Source: Tribonema minus (taxonomy: Eukaryota > Sar > Xanthophyceae > Tribonematales > Tribonemataceae). From it: a DNA stretch of 64,000 nt. Positions 10,997 to 21,958 of this stretch are shown here, in pieces; the first letter of the stretch is position 1; each line of letters opens with the position of its first letter. The stretch lies in contig JAFCMP010000246.1 in NCBI GenBank assembly GCA_017506865.1, positions 124,001 to 188,000 on the forward strand. Direction: 5' to 3'. Made by a program: the position numbers and the translations under genes. The notes beneath the pieces were generated by a model. The model ran no database searches, was not told the origin of the DNA, and was given only the letters and a program-made list of their open reading frames with translations.

Positions 10997-12650
10997 ACGA
11001 GGGGGGGCAGCGGCGCGACGCTGCTGATGGCGGCGCGCTGCCCCCCGCGCGCTGCTGTGCTGCTTTCTGTTCGGTGTAGTCTGTGTGGGGACGGGTCCTG
11101 GGCGCCTCTGGTGACTGTGGTTGCGTGTATATACGATGGCGCGTCTCAGGCGCGTGCTGAGAAAGTTGAGGTGACTGGGCTTGGCTGCTGCTGCTGCTGC
11201 TGGTGGGTGTGCTGCTGGTGCCAATACCGCTGCTGCTGCCGCCGCTGCTGGTACATGTTGCACACATGTGATGCGCATTTTGTTAGCGCTGTGACTGTCA
11301 AACTCGTGTACTGTAACAATCAAATGCGCAACTCCAACGATTGAGTCATTGAGTGCGAGTGACAACCAAAGGCCGGCAGAGCATCGGCGGAATGTGCTTC
11401 ACTAGGGGTTCCCGTGAGTCTCAGGCGTTTTTTTGACAATAGTGCTACCGTAAACCGAACCCCCCCGCGCCCCGACCAGCACTAAACCTCCGAGGCCTCC
11501 GGGTTTCAGTGCCTGGAAGGCCAGCTCCTGCTGGAACTACTCGAAACCTCCGATTGCGGCCCACACATGCATCACGTATGTCTAGACAGCCATTCCACTC
11601 CGTGGGGGGCACACTGGGTGCATCATCCGTTTATAGGCGAGGGACCCTTCAGGGCGCGAGCCTTCTTAAGTCATGGCGCGCGCAAGCCTCCGCACTACTG
11701 ATGCACAAACGTGATGCCACGCTTGCTGATTTTTGCGAACACGAATACTGATTTTTGCGGAATGTTGCGCACCGCCGCCAATCAGCGCTGGCGCATTGTT
11801 GCTGAAGCAGCTCGGCACGACCGTTTACCAATCAGCGTGCAGGGGTTTAGTTGCCCAAGTTTAGTTGCTCGTGCATATCGGCAACACCAGGAAGCTGCGA
11901 GCTGATTCTGGCGCTGGCTCTCCAGCTCGCGAGGTGTTGCGGCACAGGCGGCGCTGACCGCATGCAGCGTTTTGGCACTTGGCGTGTATCGCATTGCAGA
12001 TTCAAGCCTGCGGCCACACTTCGCGGCCTGCGGAGCTCTCGAGGGCTCACGAAGCCTCTATTTTCACCATCGTCTACAACAGCAAAGGTTGTGCGCAACT
12101 TCACTTCCTGAGGCGCTAACCCTAACTTTAGGGGTGGGGGGCTACTTAAGGGTTACGGCCAGAAAAAAGGTGGTGTTGATGTGCTAAACGTGGCAGGACA
12201 GCTTAATGGCAATGCAGATGTAATTCCGTTCCTTTTTTTGCATAACATGATCTCAATGCAGCAGAAACGTGGCAGGACAGCTTAATGGCAATGCAGATGT
12301 AATTCCGTTCCTTTTTTTGCATACCATGATCTCAATGCAGCAGAAAATATGAGGTGATGCACATGTTTTAATTTCAAGCAATCGCTGAGGTGATGGTCTC
12401 TGACCTGCTTTAAGCGCGCAACTTACAAAAAGAGGCTGTCTGTTCCCGGGTCGCTCGCCCCCCATTCCTTCAGGAGGGGGGTGCTTTCTTGTGCAACCAG
12501 CATTGCACTGTTTGACGTAATTTCCTGAAAAGTCCTGGTTACCTTGGAAGGACCAAGTAGACAAAGTTGAAGTGTCGATCTGGACCAAAGTTGAAGTGCA
12601 TGATGTTCTTATATTTTGTTTCTTTTTACTTCAGCAGATCTCCACGCAAC
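10997..12650. other. Intergenic, no supported gene
   Basis: This stretch holds the 3' region of the CFAP210-like gene and the 5' region of the PPR gene. It contains CTG-rich triplets (about 11170-11255), a short run of C at 11460, a ctaaccctaa element near 12117, and the 79-bp tandem repeat at 12188-12345. Open frames here are short and show no family resemblance. Confidence 0.5.
12188..12345. repeat. Two tandem 79-bp units upstream of the PPR gene
   Basis: Two almost identical copies (one base difference seen, cataac versus catacc) start at acgtggcaggacagcttaat and end at atgcagcagaaa. High identity suggests a recent duplication. No coding role is evident. Confidence 0.85.
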
Positions 12651-15223
12651 ATGTGGCGGCAAGGCTGGCGTGCTCTTGGACAGCTGCAGTTCTGTGCTCG
12701 AGATGCTGCTTGGCAGTCGCTGCGGCAGCGTTACCCTCACAGATTGCCGCAACCCTTTTCTCGGAGCTTCAGCTATATAAACAAGGATACATCTGGCAGC
12801 CTCAAGGCGTCCTACACGGTGACTGCGAAGAGCCAGGGTCGCTCTGTTGAGTCAACGACATCACCAACCAAAGCGCCGGCTGGAACAAGCCAAGGCAGCA
12901 GCAGTGGTGCAGGCAACCGCAGCAGCAGCGATGCAGGCAGCAGCAGCAGCACCACCACCAGCGGCGGTGGCGGCGACAACAGCAACACCCGGAAGCAAGG
13001 CCTTCGCGAGCAACAAATGCGGCGCACCTTGCAGGATGCAGCTTCGCGAGGAGACCATACGGCTGCAATCGATGCCGTGCACCGACTGCGTGCTATGGGC
13101 GCCGCAACCATGGAGGATAGGATTCAGCAAGTGCAAGATCTACTCATGGCAGACAGAGGTCGTGAAGCAGTCAGTGCCCTCAAAGCTATCATTAAATATG
13201 GGCACCAGCCAGAAGCCGACCTTTTCCATCTCGTTATGAGAGCCCTGACCAAACGCCGCAGCATGAGGTCGGATGCGCTTGTCGTATTTGACCTCATGAG
13301 GCGGTGTGGCAGGGCCCCGGACACAATGGCATGCACTTTTGCTCTCCGTGCGTGCAGCGGCATTCACGCTATGCAGCATGCTGACCAGGTCCTGCGGGCA
13401 ATGGCAGAGGCAGGCTTGGCTGCTAATAAACACACGTATGGTGCTGCTCTCAACGCCTGCGCGCAATCCCGAGACTGGCAGCGCGCGCTTGAGCTCTTCG
13501 CGGACATGGAGGCGCACCACCCCGACTTGGTCTCGGTACACATGTGGAACCGGCTGCTGAGCGTGTTAGTGATCACCAATCAGCCACAGGCCGCAGCGGC
13601 GAAGGCCGCGGCGATGGCGGAACGTGGGGTGCCGTACGATGCAGTGACGTACTCCCTTCTGCTGGGCGCGCATGCGCTCCTCGCAGATCACACCAAGATA
13701 GACATGCTCATGTCGGAAATGCGGGAGGCAGGTGTGGAAGTGACGCTCCAGTGCCACCAGGAGATCATCCGCGGCTACGCCATCGGCGGGCACGTGCAGC
13801 TGGCGGAGGAGGCACTGCAGGCGGCAGTCACGAGCGGCCATGCTCAATCATTCTTGGCCATGCCCCTTATAAAGGGGTGCAGGCGCGCCCAGGACGTGGC
13901 GGGCGCGCGGCGCTGGCTGGAGCGCTTGCCGTCACTGGGCCTTGCGACGACTCCACGCATGTTGCTCGTGGCGATGGAGACGGCGCATGAGGCGGGCGAC
14001 GCGGACGCAGTGCCCTCATTGCTCTCGTTAAGTCTCGGCATCGGGCGGAAATCGACCTTTTCCATCTCGTTCTGAGAGCCCTGACCAAACGCTGCGGCAT
14101 GATGTCGGATGCGCTTGTCGTGTTCAACCTCATGCGGCAGTGTGGCAGGGCCCCGGACACAATGGCCTGCACTTTTGCTCTCCGTGCGTGCAGCGGCATT
14201 CACGCTATGCAGCATGCTGACCAGGTCCTGCGGGCAATGGCAGAGGCAGGCGTGGCTGCTGACAAACACACGTTTGGCGCAGCTCTCAACGCCTGCTGCC
14301 ACTCCCGAGACTGGCAGCGTGCGCTTGAGCTCTTCGCGGACATGGAGGCGCACCACCCCGACTTGGTCTCGGTACACTTGTGGAACCGGCTGCTGAGCGT
14401 GTTAGTGTTCACCAATCAGCCGCAGGCAGCAGCAGCGAAGGCCGCGGCGATGGCGGAACGCGGGGTGCCGTATGATGCAGTGACGTACTCGTATCTGCTG
14501 GGCGCCAGCGCCCTCCTCGCCGATTCTACCAAAATAGACATGCTCATGTCGGACATGCGAGAGGCAGGTGTGGAGGTGACGCTCCAGTGCCACGAGGAGA
14601 TCATCCGCGGCTACGCTGCCGGCGGGCACGCGCAGCTGGCGGAGGAAGCGCTGCAGGCGGCGGTCGCGAGTGGCTATGCTCGACCATTCTTGGCCATGCC
14701 CCTCATGAAACGTTGCAAGAGCACGCAGGACGTGGCGGGCGCGCGGCGCTGGCTGGAGCGCCTGCCGTCGCTGGGCCTCGCGACGACGCCGGGCATGTGG
14801 CTCGTGGCAGTGCAGACGGCGCACGAGGCGGGCGACGCGGACGCGGCGGACGCCCTGTGGCGCGACGCGTGGGCAGCTGGCGTGGTTTCCCCCTACAAGG
14901 CCATGCGCACCGTTCAAACCGCGACGGGACGCTTCCTCATCGTCGAGCGCGACACGCCGTCGCCGCTGCAGCAGCCGCATAAATCGGCGCTGGACCTCAC
15001 GCGCTGCTCTATAGCGGTGGCGCACGTTGCGCTGCGGGAGGCGGCGCGGGAGCTGCGCCAGATGCCGTCGCCGGCGATCAGGTACATTTTTACGGGCGCT
15101 GTCAGTCCCAGGCAGGAGGCAGTCGCGGAAGCAGCCATTACCATCATGCGCGACACGGGTGCGCAAGTGTCAAAGGAGGCAGGCAAGGGTTTGTGGAAGG
15201 CCACGCTGCTGGCTCAGAGCTAG
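12651..15223 (+). CDS. PPR protein with Smr-like C-terminus, frameshifted at an internal duplication junction
   Basis: Start ATG at 12651 gives MWRQGWRALGQLQF followed by an Arg-rich, acid-poor N-terminus, typical of a mitochondrial or plastid presequence. After a Ser/Gly-rich linker come helical pairs of PPR type, for example DTMACTFALRACSGIHAMQ, then NKHTYGAALNACAQSRDWQ, then YDAVTYSLLLGAHALLAD. PPR proteins bind organelle RNA. The first frame ends at 14075 (474 residues). A second frame open from about 14012 to 15223 repeats the same block and ends in LDLTRCSIAVAHVALREAA followed by IRYIFTGAVS, resembling an Smr domain with changed catalytic motifs (LDLT for LDLH, no TGRG). The two frames differ by one base at the junction near 14010/14011, where 4 nt are missing relative to the first unit. 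It may be made as two products, be read through by frameshifting, or be a damaged gene. No intron is seen. Confidence 0.8.
13155..14870 (+). repeat. Internal 836-bp tandem duplication in the PPR gene
   Basis: Two in-tandem units, about 13155-14010 and 14011-14870, align with a constant 836-bp offset over several PPR motifs (for instance agggccccgg at 13311 and 14147). The junction lies in a short shared tract (gcag...tgccctc). Unit 2 lacks four bases there, which shifts the frame. Confidence 0.9.
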
Positions 15224-17548
15224 CAAAGACAGAACTGTTGCGGCAGGTGATGACGCTCCACCCCATTGCAGATTGATTTAGATTGCATGCAGCTGCAGCA
15301 GTGGTTTGTATGGCATGGCTCAGGTGCTGCTGTGCCGTAAATACAAGTCACACATTGTACAACAATGCGCAGTCATGATTGCAGCTTGTTTCAGTACCCG
15401 CTTTCCGGTTGGCGTGTCATGTCTCAGTACTGCATGCGCGTGCAAATGCAAAGTTGATGCTACACTCCTGTGTCTTGCCCTGCACACAGAACAATCATTC
15501 TTGAAAATGTAAGCGCTTGTGATAGTTTCTTGGCACCTTAGCATCTGTCAACTTAGCATGTGTGAACAAAGACTTCCTCTTGACTACTGTAGGTTAGTCT
15601 GTAACATGGACTGTGACAGTAGTACTCTACTTGCCGTAATTTCGCACAGGAATGCAACTTGTAAAACTCATGTAACCTTTGCATTCTCATGGTCGTGTTT
15701 GGCATCACTGATCACACAAAACGCAGCTGTGCAATGCGAGATCATTGCACCGCGAGTTTTGCAGTATTGAAAAAGACCACTCGAACTGCAGCCGAGAACT
15801 ATGCTGGCAGTGCCGTATACTTTAAGCATCTGTCAACAACATCAAGTTCAGCTGAATATGCAGCCAGCTGCCAAATTTCATATGAGAACAGAGCATCACG
15901 AGGCGCTCCATCATGATCCCTGCACATGGGTAACATTGGGTGATGGCTCACTGTCAACACCAATGACCGACATGAGCTACATAGTACTAGTATAGTGTCA
16001 ATTATTATTATATTGAAAGCGTTCAGATAGTTGCAGATGTTCCTTGTTGGACAAAACACGGAGCGCCAGCGAGATGCAACAACGTTAGCAGCAGCGTTCC
16101 AGCTGTGCCTTCAGCAGCTCGGGTCTGCAGCATTGCGGTGCTGCAAAGCTAACTGAGAAGTTTTCGCTGGAAGACTTGGTGTAACTTCAACCCCCCAATC
16201 GCCGCCAGCGCTCAAACAGTTCTGGATCATCGACGGGCTCACACGGCTAGTAGCCGGCTACTGGCCGTGTGAGCCTGTCCTAAGGCTTGTTGTGCTGAAG
16301 GTAGTGCTGAGCAACGCATCCGTTCATCCACGGCTGCTGGTAGCCGGCTACTACCCGTCCTTGTTGTGCTGAAGGTGCTTCCGCGCGCAGCATGTCCATT
16401 TACCAGACAACGCTTCCGGAAGCCCAGCGAAGCAGATCGTGCCTGCGGCGCCGGAAGGTAGTACCTGAGCAACGCTTCCTGTTCGTCCACGGTCAAGGCA
16501 CAGGGATGGGAAGGGAGGAGAGCATTCAGGTTGCAATATGACAACCTGCAGGCGCTGGACCAAGTCCGCTCGTGCCAGACTACTGCGACGCCTCTGTTTG
16601 GCTGTCAACCTAGTTGCTGCTCGCAGCATCTACAACAGCGGGGGTTTCGTGCAGCGTTGAGCCCCACCAATGCTGGCGCAGGCGGTGAAGCCTCCCACCA
16701 GCAGCAGCTGCTGCAGCGCTCAGCGCCACACGCACTGGCGTATCAGCGACAGTGCTCAGCACTGCAGCAGCAGCGCTCATGCAAAATATCGCAAAGTTAA
16801 ACCAGTGATGATGCAACACAGCGCCAGCAGCAGCGTCTCGACTGTGTGCGTATGGCAGCTGCTGAGGAAAAGGGGGTTGGCAGCGTTGACGAGGGTATCG
16901 CACAGCCTGACTGGGCGGATCTGCTGTAGATGCTGCTGCTGGCTACACATCAAGAGAAAATTGCGGCCACGCGAATGGTTCGAAATCATTAGAGGTGATT
17001 GGGGGGTTCTCTTGGCAAATCGCTGCCATGGAGAACAAGAGCCACAGTTTCACGAAGCCATTCTAATCTCTGCAGAGCGTGCGGACACAGGTGCCGCACC
17101 AACGTCTGGTCCGTCTTCCTGCCACGACATTTGTTGAGTGTGTGTATCCACAAAGGCGAACTACAGCAAAGTACCCTGAAGGCAAGCAATTCGGCGGAGG
17201 TGACTTCCAAGGCGTTGAAACTCAAAACCTGAAGCCCTTCGCAGCCAGGAGAAACTCTCATGTGGTCTGAATGATAAGAGGCGGAGGTAGCAGCGGCATG
17301 TACACCCCAGGCGCACCTGTTTGAGGAAACACCAGGCTGGAACTGCGGCTGCGGCTTCAACCGGCTCACAACACTGAGATGGAAACGTTTTAAGCAGCAC
17401 AGATGGATCTCTGTTGAGGACGGCAGTTGAGTAGGAGGCTCGTGTATCTGAGGCGCTCACTCTGCAATCTGCACTGCCAGCGTCGTCGATGAAATTGAAC
17501 TTCAAGGGAATCCAAGTTGAAGTTTATTAGTCTGAGACACTCTGCAAC
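15224..17548. other. 3' flank of PPR copy 1 and spacer, no supported gene
   Basis: From 15224 to 16215 this is the duplicated 3' flank; tgtaa at 15507 could act as a green-algal-type polyadenylation signal. From 16216 to 17540 it is a spacer with palindromes (16236-16275), tandem ctgaaggtagt / cctgagcaacgc elements and CAG-rich stretches. I see no gene in it. Confidence 0.5.
16236..16275. repeat. 40-nt near-perfect palindrome
   Basis: The 20-nt left half ggctcacacggctagtagcc pairs with the right half with a single mismatch (a G-T pair in RNA). A second related palindrome core (tagtagccggctact, ggtagccggctacta) recurs about 90 bp downstream near 16340. The sequence marks the end of duplication copy 1. 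Confidence 0.9.
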
Positions 17549-20106
17549 ATGTGGCGGCAAGGCTGGCGTGCTTTTGGACAGCTGCAGTTCTGTGCTCGGA
17601 ATGCTACCTGGCAGTCGCTGCGGCAGCGGCGCACGCACAGATTGCCTCAAGACGTTTCTCGGAGCTTCAGCTATATAAACAAGGATACACTGGCAGCCTC
17701 AAGGCGCCCTACACGGTGACTGCGAAGATCCAGGGTCGCTCTGTTGAGTCAACGACATCACCACCCAAAGCACCGGCTGGAGCAAAGCAAGGCAGCAGCA
17801 GCAGTGGTGCAAGCAACCGCAGCAGCAGTGGTGCAGGCAGTAGCAGGAGCATCACCTGCGGCGGTGGCGGCGACAGGAAGCAAGGCCTTCGCGAGCAACA
17901 AATGCGGCGCATCTTGCAGGATGCCGCTGCACGAGAGAGCCACAAGGCTGCAATCGATGCCGTGCACCGACTGCTTGCTATGGGCGCCGCGAACACGCAG
18001 GACAGGATTCAGCAAGTGCACGCTCTACTCATGGCGGACAGAAGTCGCGAAGCAGTCAGTGCCCTCAAAGCTATCATTATGGGCACCAGCCAGAAGCCGA
18101 CCTTTTCCATCTCGTTATGAGAGCCCTGACCAAACGCCGCAGTATGAGGTCGGATGCGCTTGTCGTGTTTGACCTCATGAGGCGGTGTGGCAGGGCCCCG
18201 GACACAATGGCATGCACTTTTGCTCTCCGTGCGTGCAGCGGCATTCACGCTATGCAGCATGCTGACCAGGTCCTGCGGGCAATGGCAGAGGCAGGCTTGG
18301 CTGCTAATAAACACACGTATGGTGCTGCTCTCAACGCCTGCGCGCAATCCCGAGACTGGCAGCGCGCGCTTGAGCTCTTCGCGGACATGGAGGCGCACCA
18401 CCCCGACTTGGTCTCGGTACACATGTGGAACCGGCTGCTGAGCGTGTTAGTGATTACCAATCAGCCACAGGCCGCAGCAGCGAAGGCCGCGGCGATGGCG
18501 GAACGTGGGGTGCCGTACGATGCAGTGACGTACTCCCTTCTGCTGGGCGCGCATGCGCTCCTCGCAGATCACACCAAGATAGACATGCTCATGTCGGAAA
18601 TGCGGGAGGCAGGTGTGGAAGTGACGCTCCAGTGCCACCAGGAGATCATCCGCGGCTACGCCATCGGCGGGCACGTGCAGCTGGCGGAGGAGGCACTGCA
18701 GGCGGCAGTCACGAGCGGCCATGCTCAATCATTCTTGGCCATGCCCCTTATAAAGGGGTGCAGGCGCGCCCAGGACGTGGCGGGCGCGCGGCGCTGGCTG
18801 GAGCGCTTGCCGTCACTGGGCCTTGCGACGACTCCGCGCATGTTGCTCGTGGCGATGGAGACGGCGCATGAGGCGGGCGACGCGGACGCAGTGCCCTCAT
18901 TGCTCTCGTTAAGTCTCGGCATCGGCCGGAAATCGACCTTTTCCATCTCGTTCTGAGAGCCCTGACCAAACGCCGCGGCATGATGTCGGATGCGCTTGTC
19001 GTGTTCAACCTCATGCGGCAGTGTGGCAGGGCCCCGGACACAATGGCCTGCACTTTTGCTCTCCGTGCGTGCAGCGGCATTCACGCTATGCAGCATGCTG
19101 ACCAGGTCCTGCGGGCAATGGCAGAGGCAGGCGTGGCTGCTGACAAACACACGTTTGGCGCAGCTCTCAACGCCTGCTGCCACTCCCGAGACTGGCAGCG
19201 TGCGCTTGAGCTCTTCGCGGACATGGAGGCGCACCACCCCGACTTGGTCTCGGTACACTTGTAGAACCGGCTGCTGAGCGTGTTAGTGTTCACCAATCAG
19301 CCGCAGGCAGCAGCAGCGAAGGCCGCGGCGATGGCGGAACGCGGGGTGCCGTATGATGCAGTGACGTACTCGTATCTGCTGGGCGCCAGCGCCCTCCTCG
19401 CCGATTCTACCAAAATAGACATGCTCATGTCGGACATGCGAGAGGCAGGTGTGGAGGTGACGCTCCAGTGCCACGAGGAGATCATCCGCGGCTACGCTGC
19501 CGGCGGGCACGCGCAGCTGGCGGAGGAAGCGCTGCAGGCGGCGGTCACGAGTGGCTATGCTCGACCATTCTTGGCCACGCCCCTCATGAAACGTTGCAAG
19601 AGCACGCAGGACGTGGCGGGCGCGCGGCGCTGGCTGGAGCGCCTGCCGTCGCTGGGCCTCGCGACGACGCCGGGCATGTGGCTCGTGGCAGTGCAGACGG
19701 CGCACGAGGCGGGCGACGCGGACGCGGCGGACGCGCTGCGGCGCGACGCGCGGGCAGCCGGCGTGGCCTCCCTCTACAGGGCCATGCGCCGCATTAAAAC
19801 CTTGGAGGGGCGCGCCTCTTAATCGTTGAGAGCGACACGCCGTCGCCGCTGCAGCAGCCGCACAACTCAACGCTGGACCTCACGCGCTGCACTACCGCGG
19901 TGGCGCACGTTGCGCTGCGGGAGGCGGCGCGAGAGCTGCGCCAGATGCCGTCGCCGGCGATCAGGTACATTTTCACGGGCGCTTTCAGTCGCAAGCAGGG
20001 TGAAATCGCGGAAGCGGCCGTGGAGATCATGCGCGATACAGGTGCGCAAGTGTCAAAGGCGGCAGGCAAGGGTCTGTGGAAGGCCACGCTGCTGGCTCAG
20101 AGCTAG
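17549..20106 (+). pseudogene. Degraded second copy of the PPR gene
   Basis: This copy is close to the 12651 gene but carries several lesions. A 1-nt deletion lies near 17689 (gatacactgg for gatacatctgg) and a 4-nt deletion near 18079 (atcattatggg). The same junction frameshift as in copy 1 lies at 18891. A TGG-to-TAG nonsense change is at 19262-19264, and a 1-nt insertion near 19810 leads to TAA at 19820-19822. The end (KATLLAQS) is kept at 20106. The upstream sequence before ATG 17549 is unrelated to that of copy 1, so it may also lack the original promoter. The longest intact segments still look like PPR coding sequence, so decay is recent. A functional fragment cannot be excluded. Confidence 0.85.
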
Positions 20107-20701
20107 CAAGGCAGAGCTGTTAGGCAGGTGATTACGCTCCACCCCATTGCAGTTTGATTTAGATTGCATGCAGCTGCAGTGTTTTGTATGGCATGGCTCA
20201 GGTGCTGTGCTGTAAATACAAGTCACAGATTGTACAACACGATGCTCAGTCATAATTGCAGCTTGTTTCAGTACCCGCTTTCCGGTTGGCGTGTCATGTC
20301 TCAGTACTGCGTGCGTACGTGCAAATGCAAAGTCTATGCTGCACCCCTGCGCCTTGCCCTGCACACAGAACAACCGTTCCTGAAAATGTAGTCTAAACGC
20401 TTGTGATAGTTTCTTGGCCCCCAGCATGTGCCACCAGCGACTTCCTGTTGACTACACTGGACTGTTACTGTGTGAAAGACTCTACTTGCCGTTGTTCCGC
20501 ACAGCAATGCAACTCGCAAATCTCATGTGATGTTTGCAATCGCATGGTCGTGTTTGGCGTCAGTGATCACACAAAATGCAGCTGTGCCATGTGTTGCGAG
20601 ATCATTGCACGGCAGAGTTTTGTAGTTTTGAAAAAAACAGCTCAAAACTGCAAACGAGACTATGCTGGCAGTGCCATATGTATATCTTTCTGTCAACAAC
20701 A

Positions 20702-21521
20702 TGGAGTTCTGGTCTTTTATGAACTTGTACTCATGATCTTGTATTTATAGCAACCCCAAGGTGGGCTTGATTCGTTGGACAAGAATGCAAAAAACTAAAA
20801 TCGGACGGGCCCTTAGAGCCCTGTGTTGCAGGCTTGTACTAGACTTATGGGGGGCAGAAACAGCGGCACCCAGTCTGAGCCACACCTATCGTAGCCGATG
20901 TCTCCATCTCTTGAGCGAAAACGCCGGAGGACCACGGTTATGCCTCTAGTATACATTTGGGCCAGAGGCGCCCGGTCCTCGATTCCTTGCCTAAGCACGC
21001 CGCTGACGTGCCTGGCCGAGGTTCTCTTTCTTGCGTGTTCAAGCAAACGATCTACGGTGTGCCCTGATGCTATCCGCATCCCCATGTTCCAATATCCCCT
21101 GCTGCTGCCCAGAGCCGTATCCTCACCACACACGACTCGCAGCCAGAGCTAGCATCTCCTCTCCCCTTGCTGCCTGTCGTACCCTCGCCAGCATCAGCGC
21201 CACCGCGAGCGCTGCCACACCTCTCGGTGCTAACGAGCAGCTACAGTACTGGTTGTGGCCACAATGAACTTGTACTGAGAGGTGTGTAACAAACTCATAA
21301 AAATACGAGGGAAACACTTCACGTAATGGTACCAAGCCTGTGACCTGCAGGCCAAGACTTCAACCTTTCTCTGTATGTAAGGCTACCCCTCACCTTGATC
21401 CTGCCCTTTTCATCAGGTAAGCGCAGAGTTGCGTTGGGGACTGCTGGGTTGCTCCTGTGCTTCCAAAGTTGTTTAGCATTACTGGTGCTGCGGCATGACC
21501 AAAAGCAGCGGCAGGGTTTTG
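20702..21521. mobile_element. Insertion of unknown type inside duplication copy 2
   Basis: Comparing the duplicates, copy 1 runs from gtcaacaacat (15832) almost directly into gctgaatatgcagccagctg, while copy 2 has about 820 extra bases between the matching points (20700 and 21522). Inside, the 13-mer atgaacttgtact occurs at 20719 and 21265 in direct orientation and could be target-site duplications of a 546-bp element. A 106-codon minus-strand frame (20813-21133) has no family I recognise. Type is inferred only from presence/absence. Confidence 0.4.
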
Positions 21522-21958
21522 CTGAAAATGCAGCCAGCTGCCATTATCCTTCATGGGAACAGAGCATCACGAGACGCTACATCATGACCCCTGCACACAT
21601 GGGCAACACTGTCTGATGCTCACTGTCATCACAATGAACATGAGCTACAGATCATTGAAGCGCTCAGATAGTTGCTCCTTGATGGACAAATCACGGAGCG
21701 CCAGCGAGAGGCAACAACGCCAGCAGCAGCGTTCCAGCTGTGCCATCAGCAGCTGCTGTGGATCGGGCCAACAGCATTGCGGACGGTACCGCAAAAGATC
21801 AGAAGTTCTTCTCGAAGTGTAACTTCAACCCCCCAATCGGCGCCAGCGCTGGATGGCAGACGAGACGTCATCGTGGTTTGTGAGCTGTCGGGTAAAGGGA
21901 GCTCTGCTGCGTTGGTCTGCTGCAACATCAACCATTTGACAGCAGCAGAACTTCAGTC

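Larger units (their letters stand above)
12640..16215 (+). repeat. Segmental duplication, copy 1
   Basis: This block, containing the PPR gene and about 1 kb of 3' sequence, is repeated in the same orientation at 17540-21850. Shared flank segments include catgcagctgcag (15285 versus 20165), gcatcacgaggcgctcca (15893) versus its relative at 21563, and aacttcaaccccccaatcg (16183 versus 21820). Upstream of the ATG the two copies quickly differ. Confidence 0.9.
17540..21850 (+). repeat. Segmental duplication, copy 2
   Basis: Same-orientation copy of 12640-16215. It is longer because of about 0.8 kb inserted between about 20702 and 21521. The block ends about 110 bp upstream of the WDR12 start codon, so copy 1 carries an image of WDR12-proximal sequence at its 3' end. 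Confidence 0.85.
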
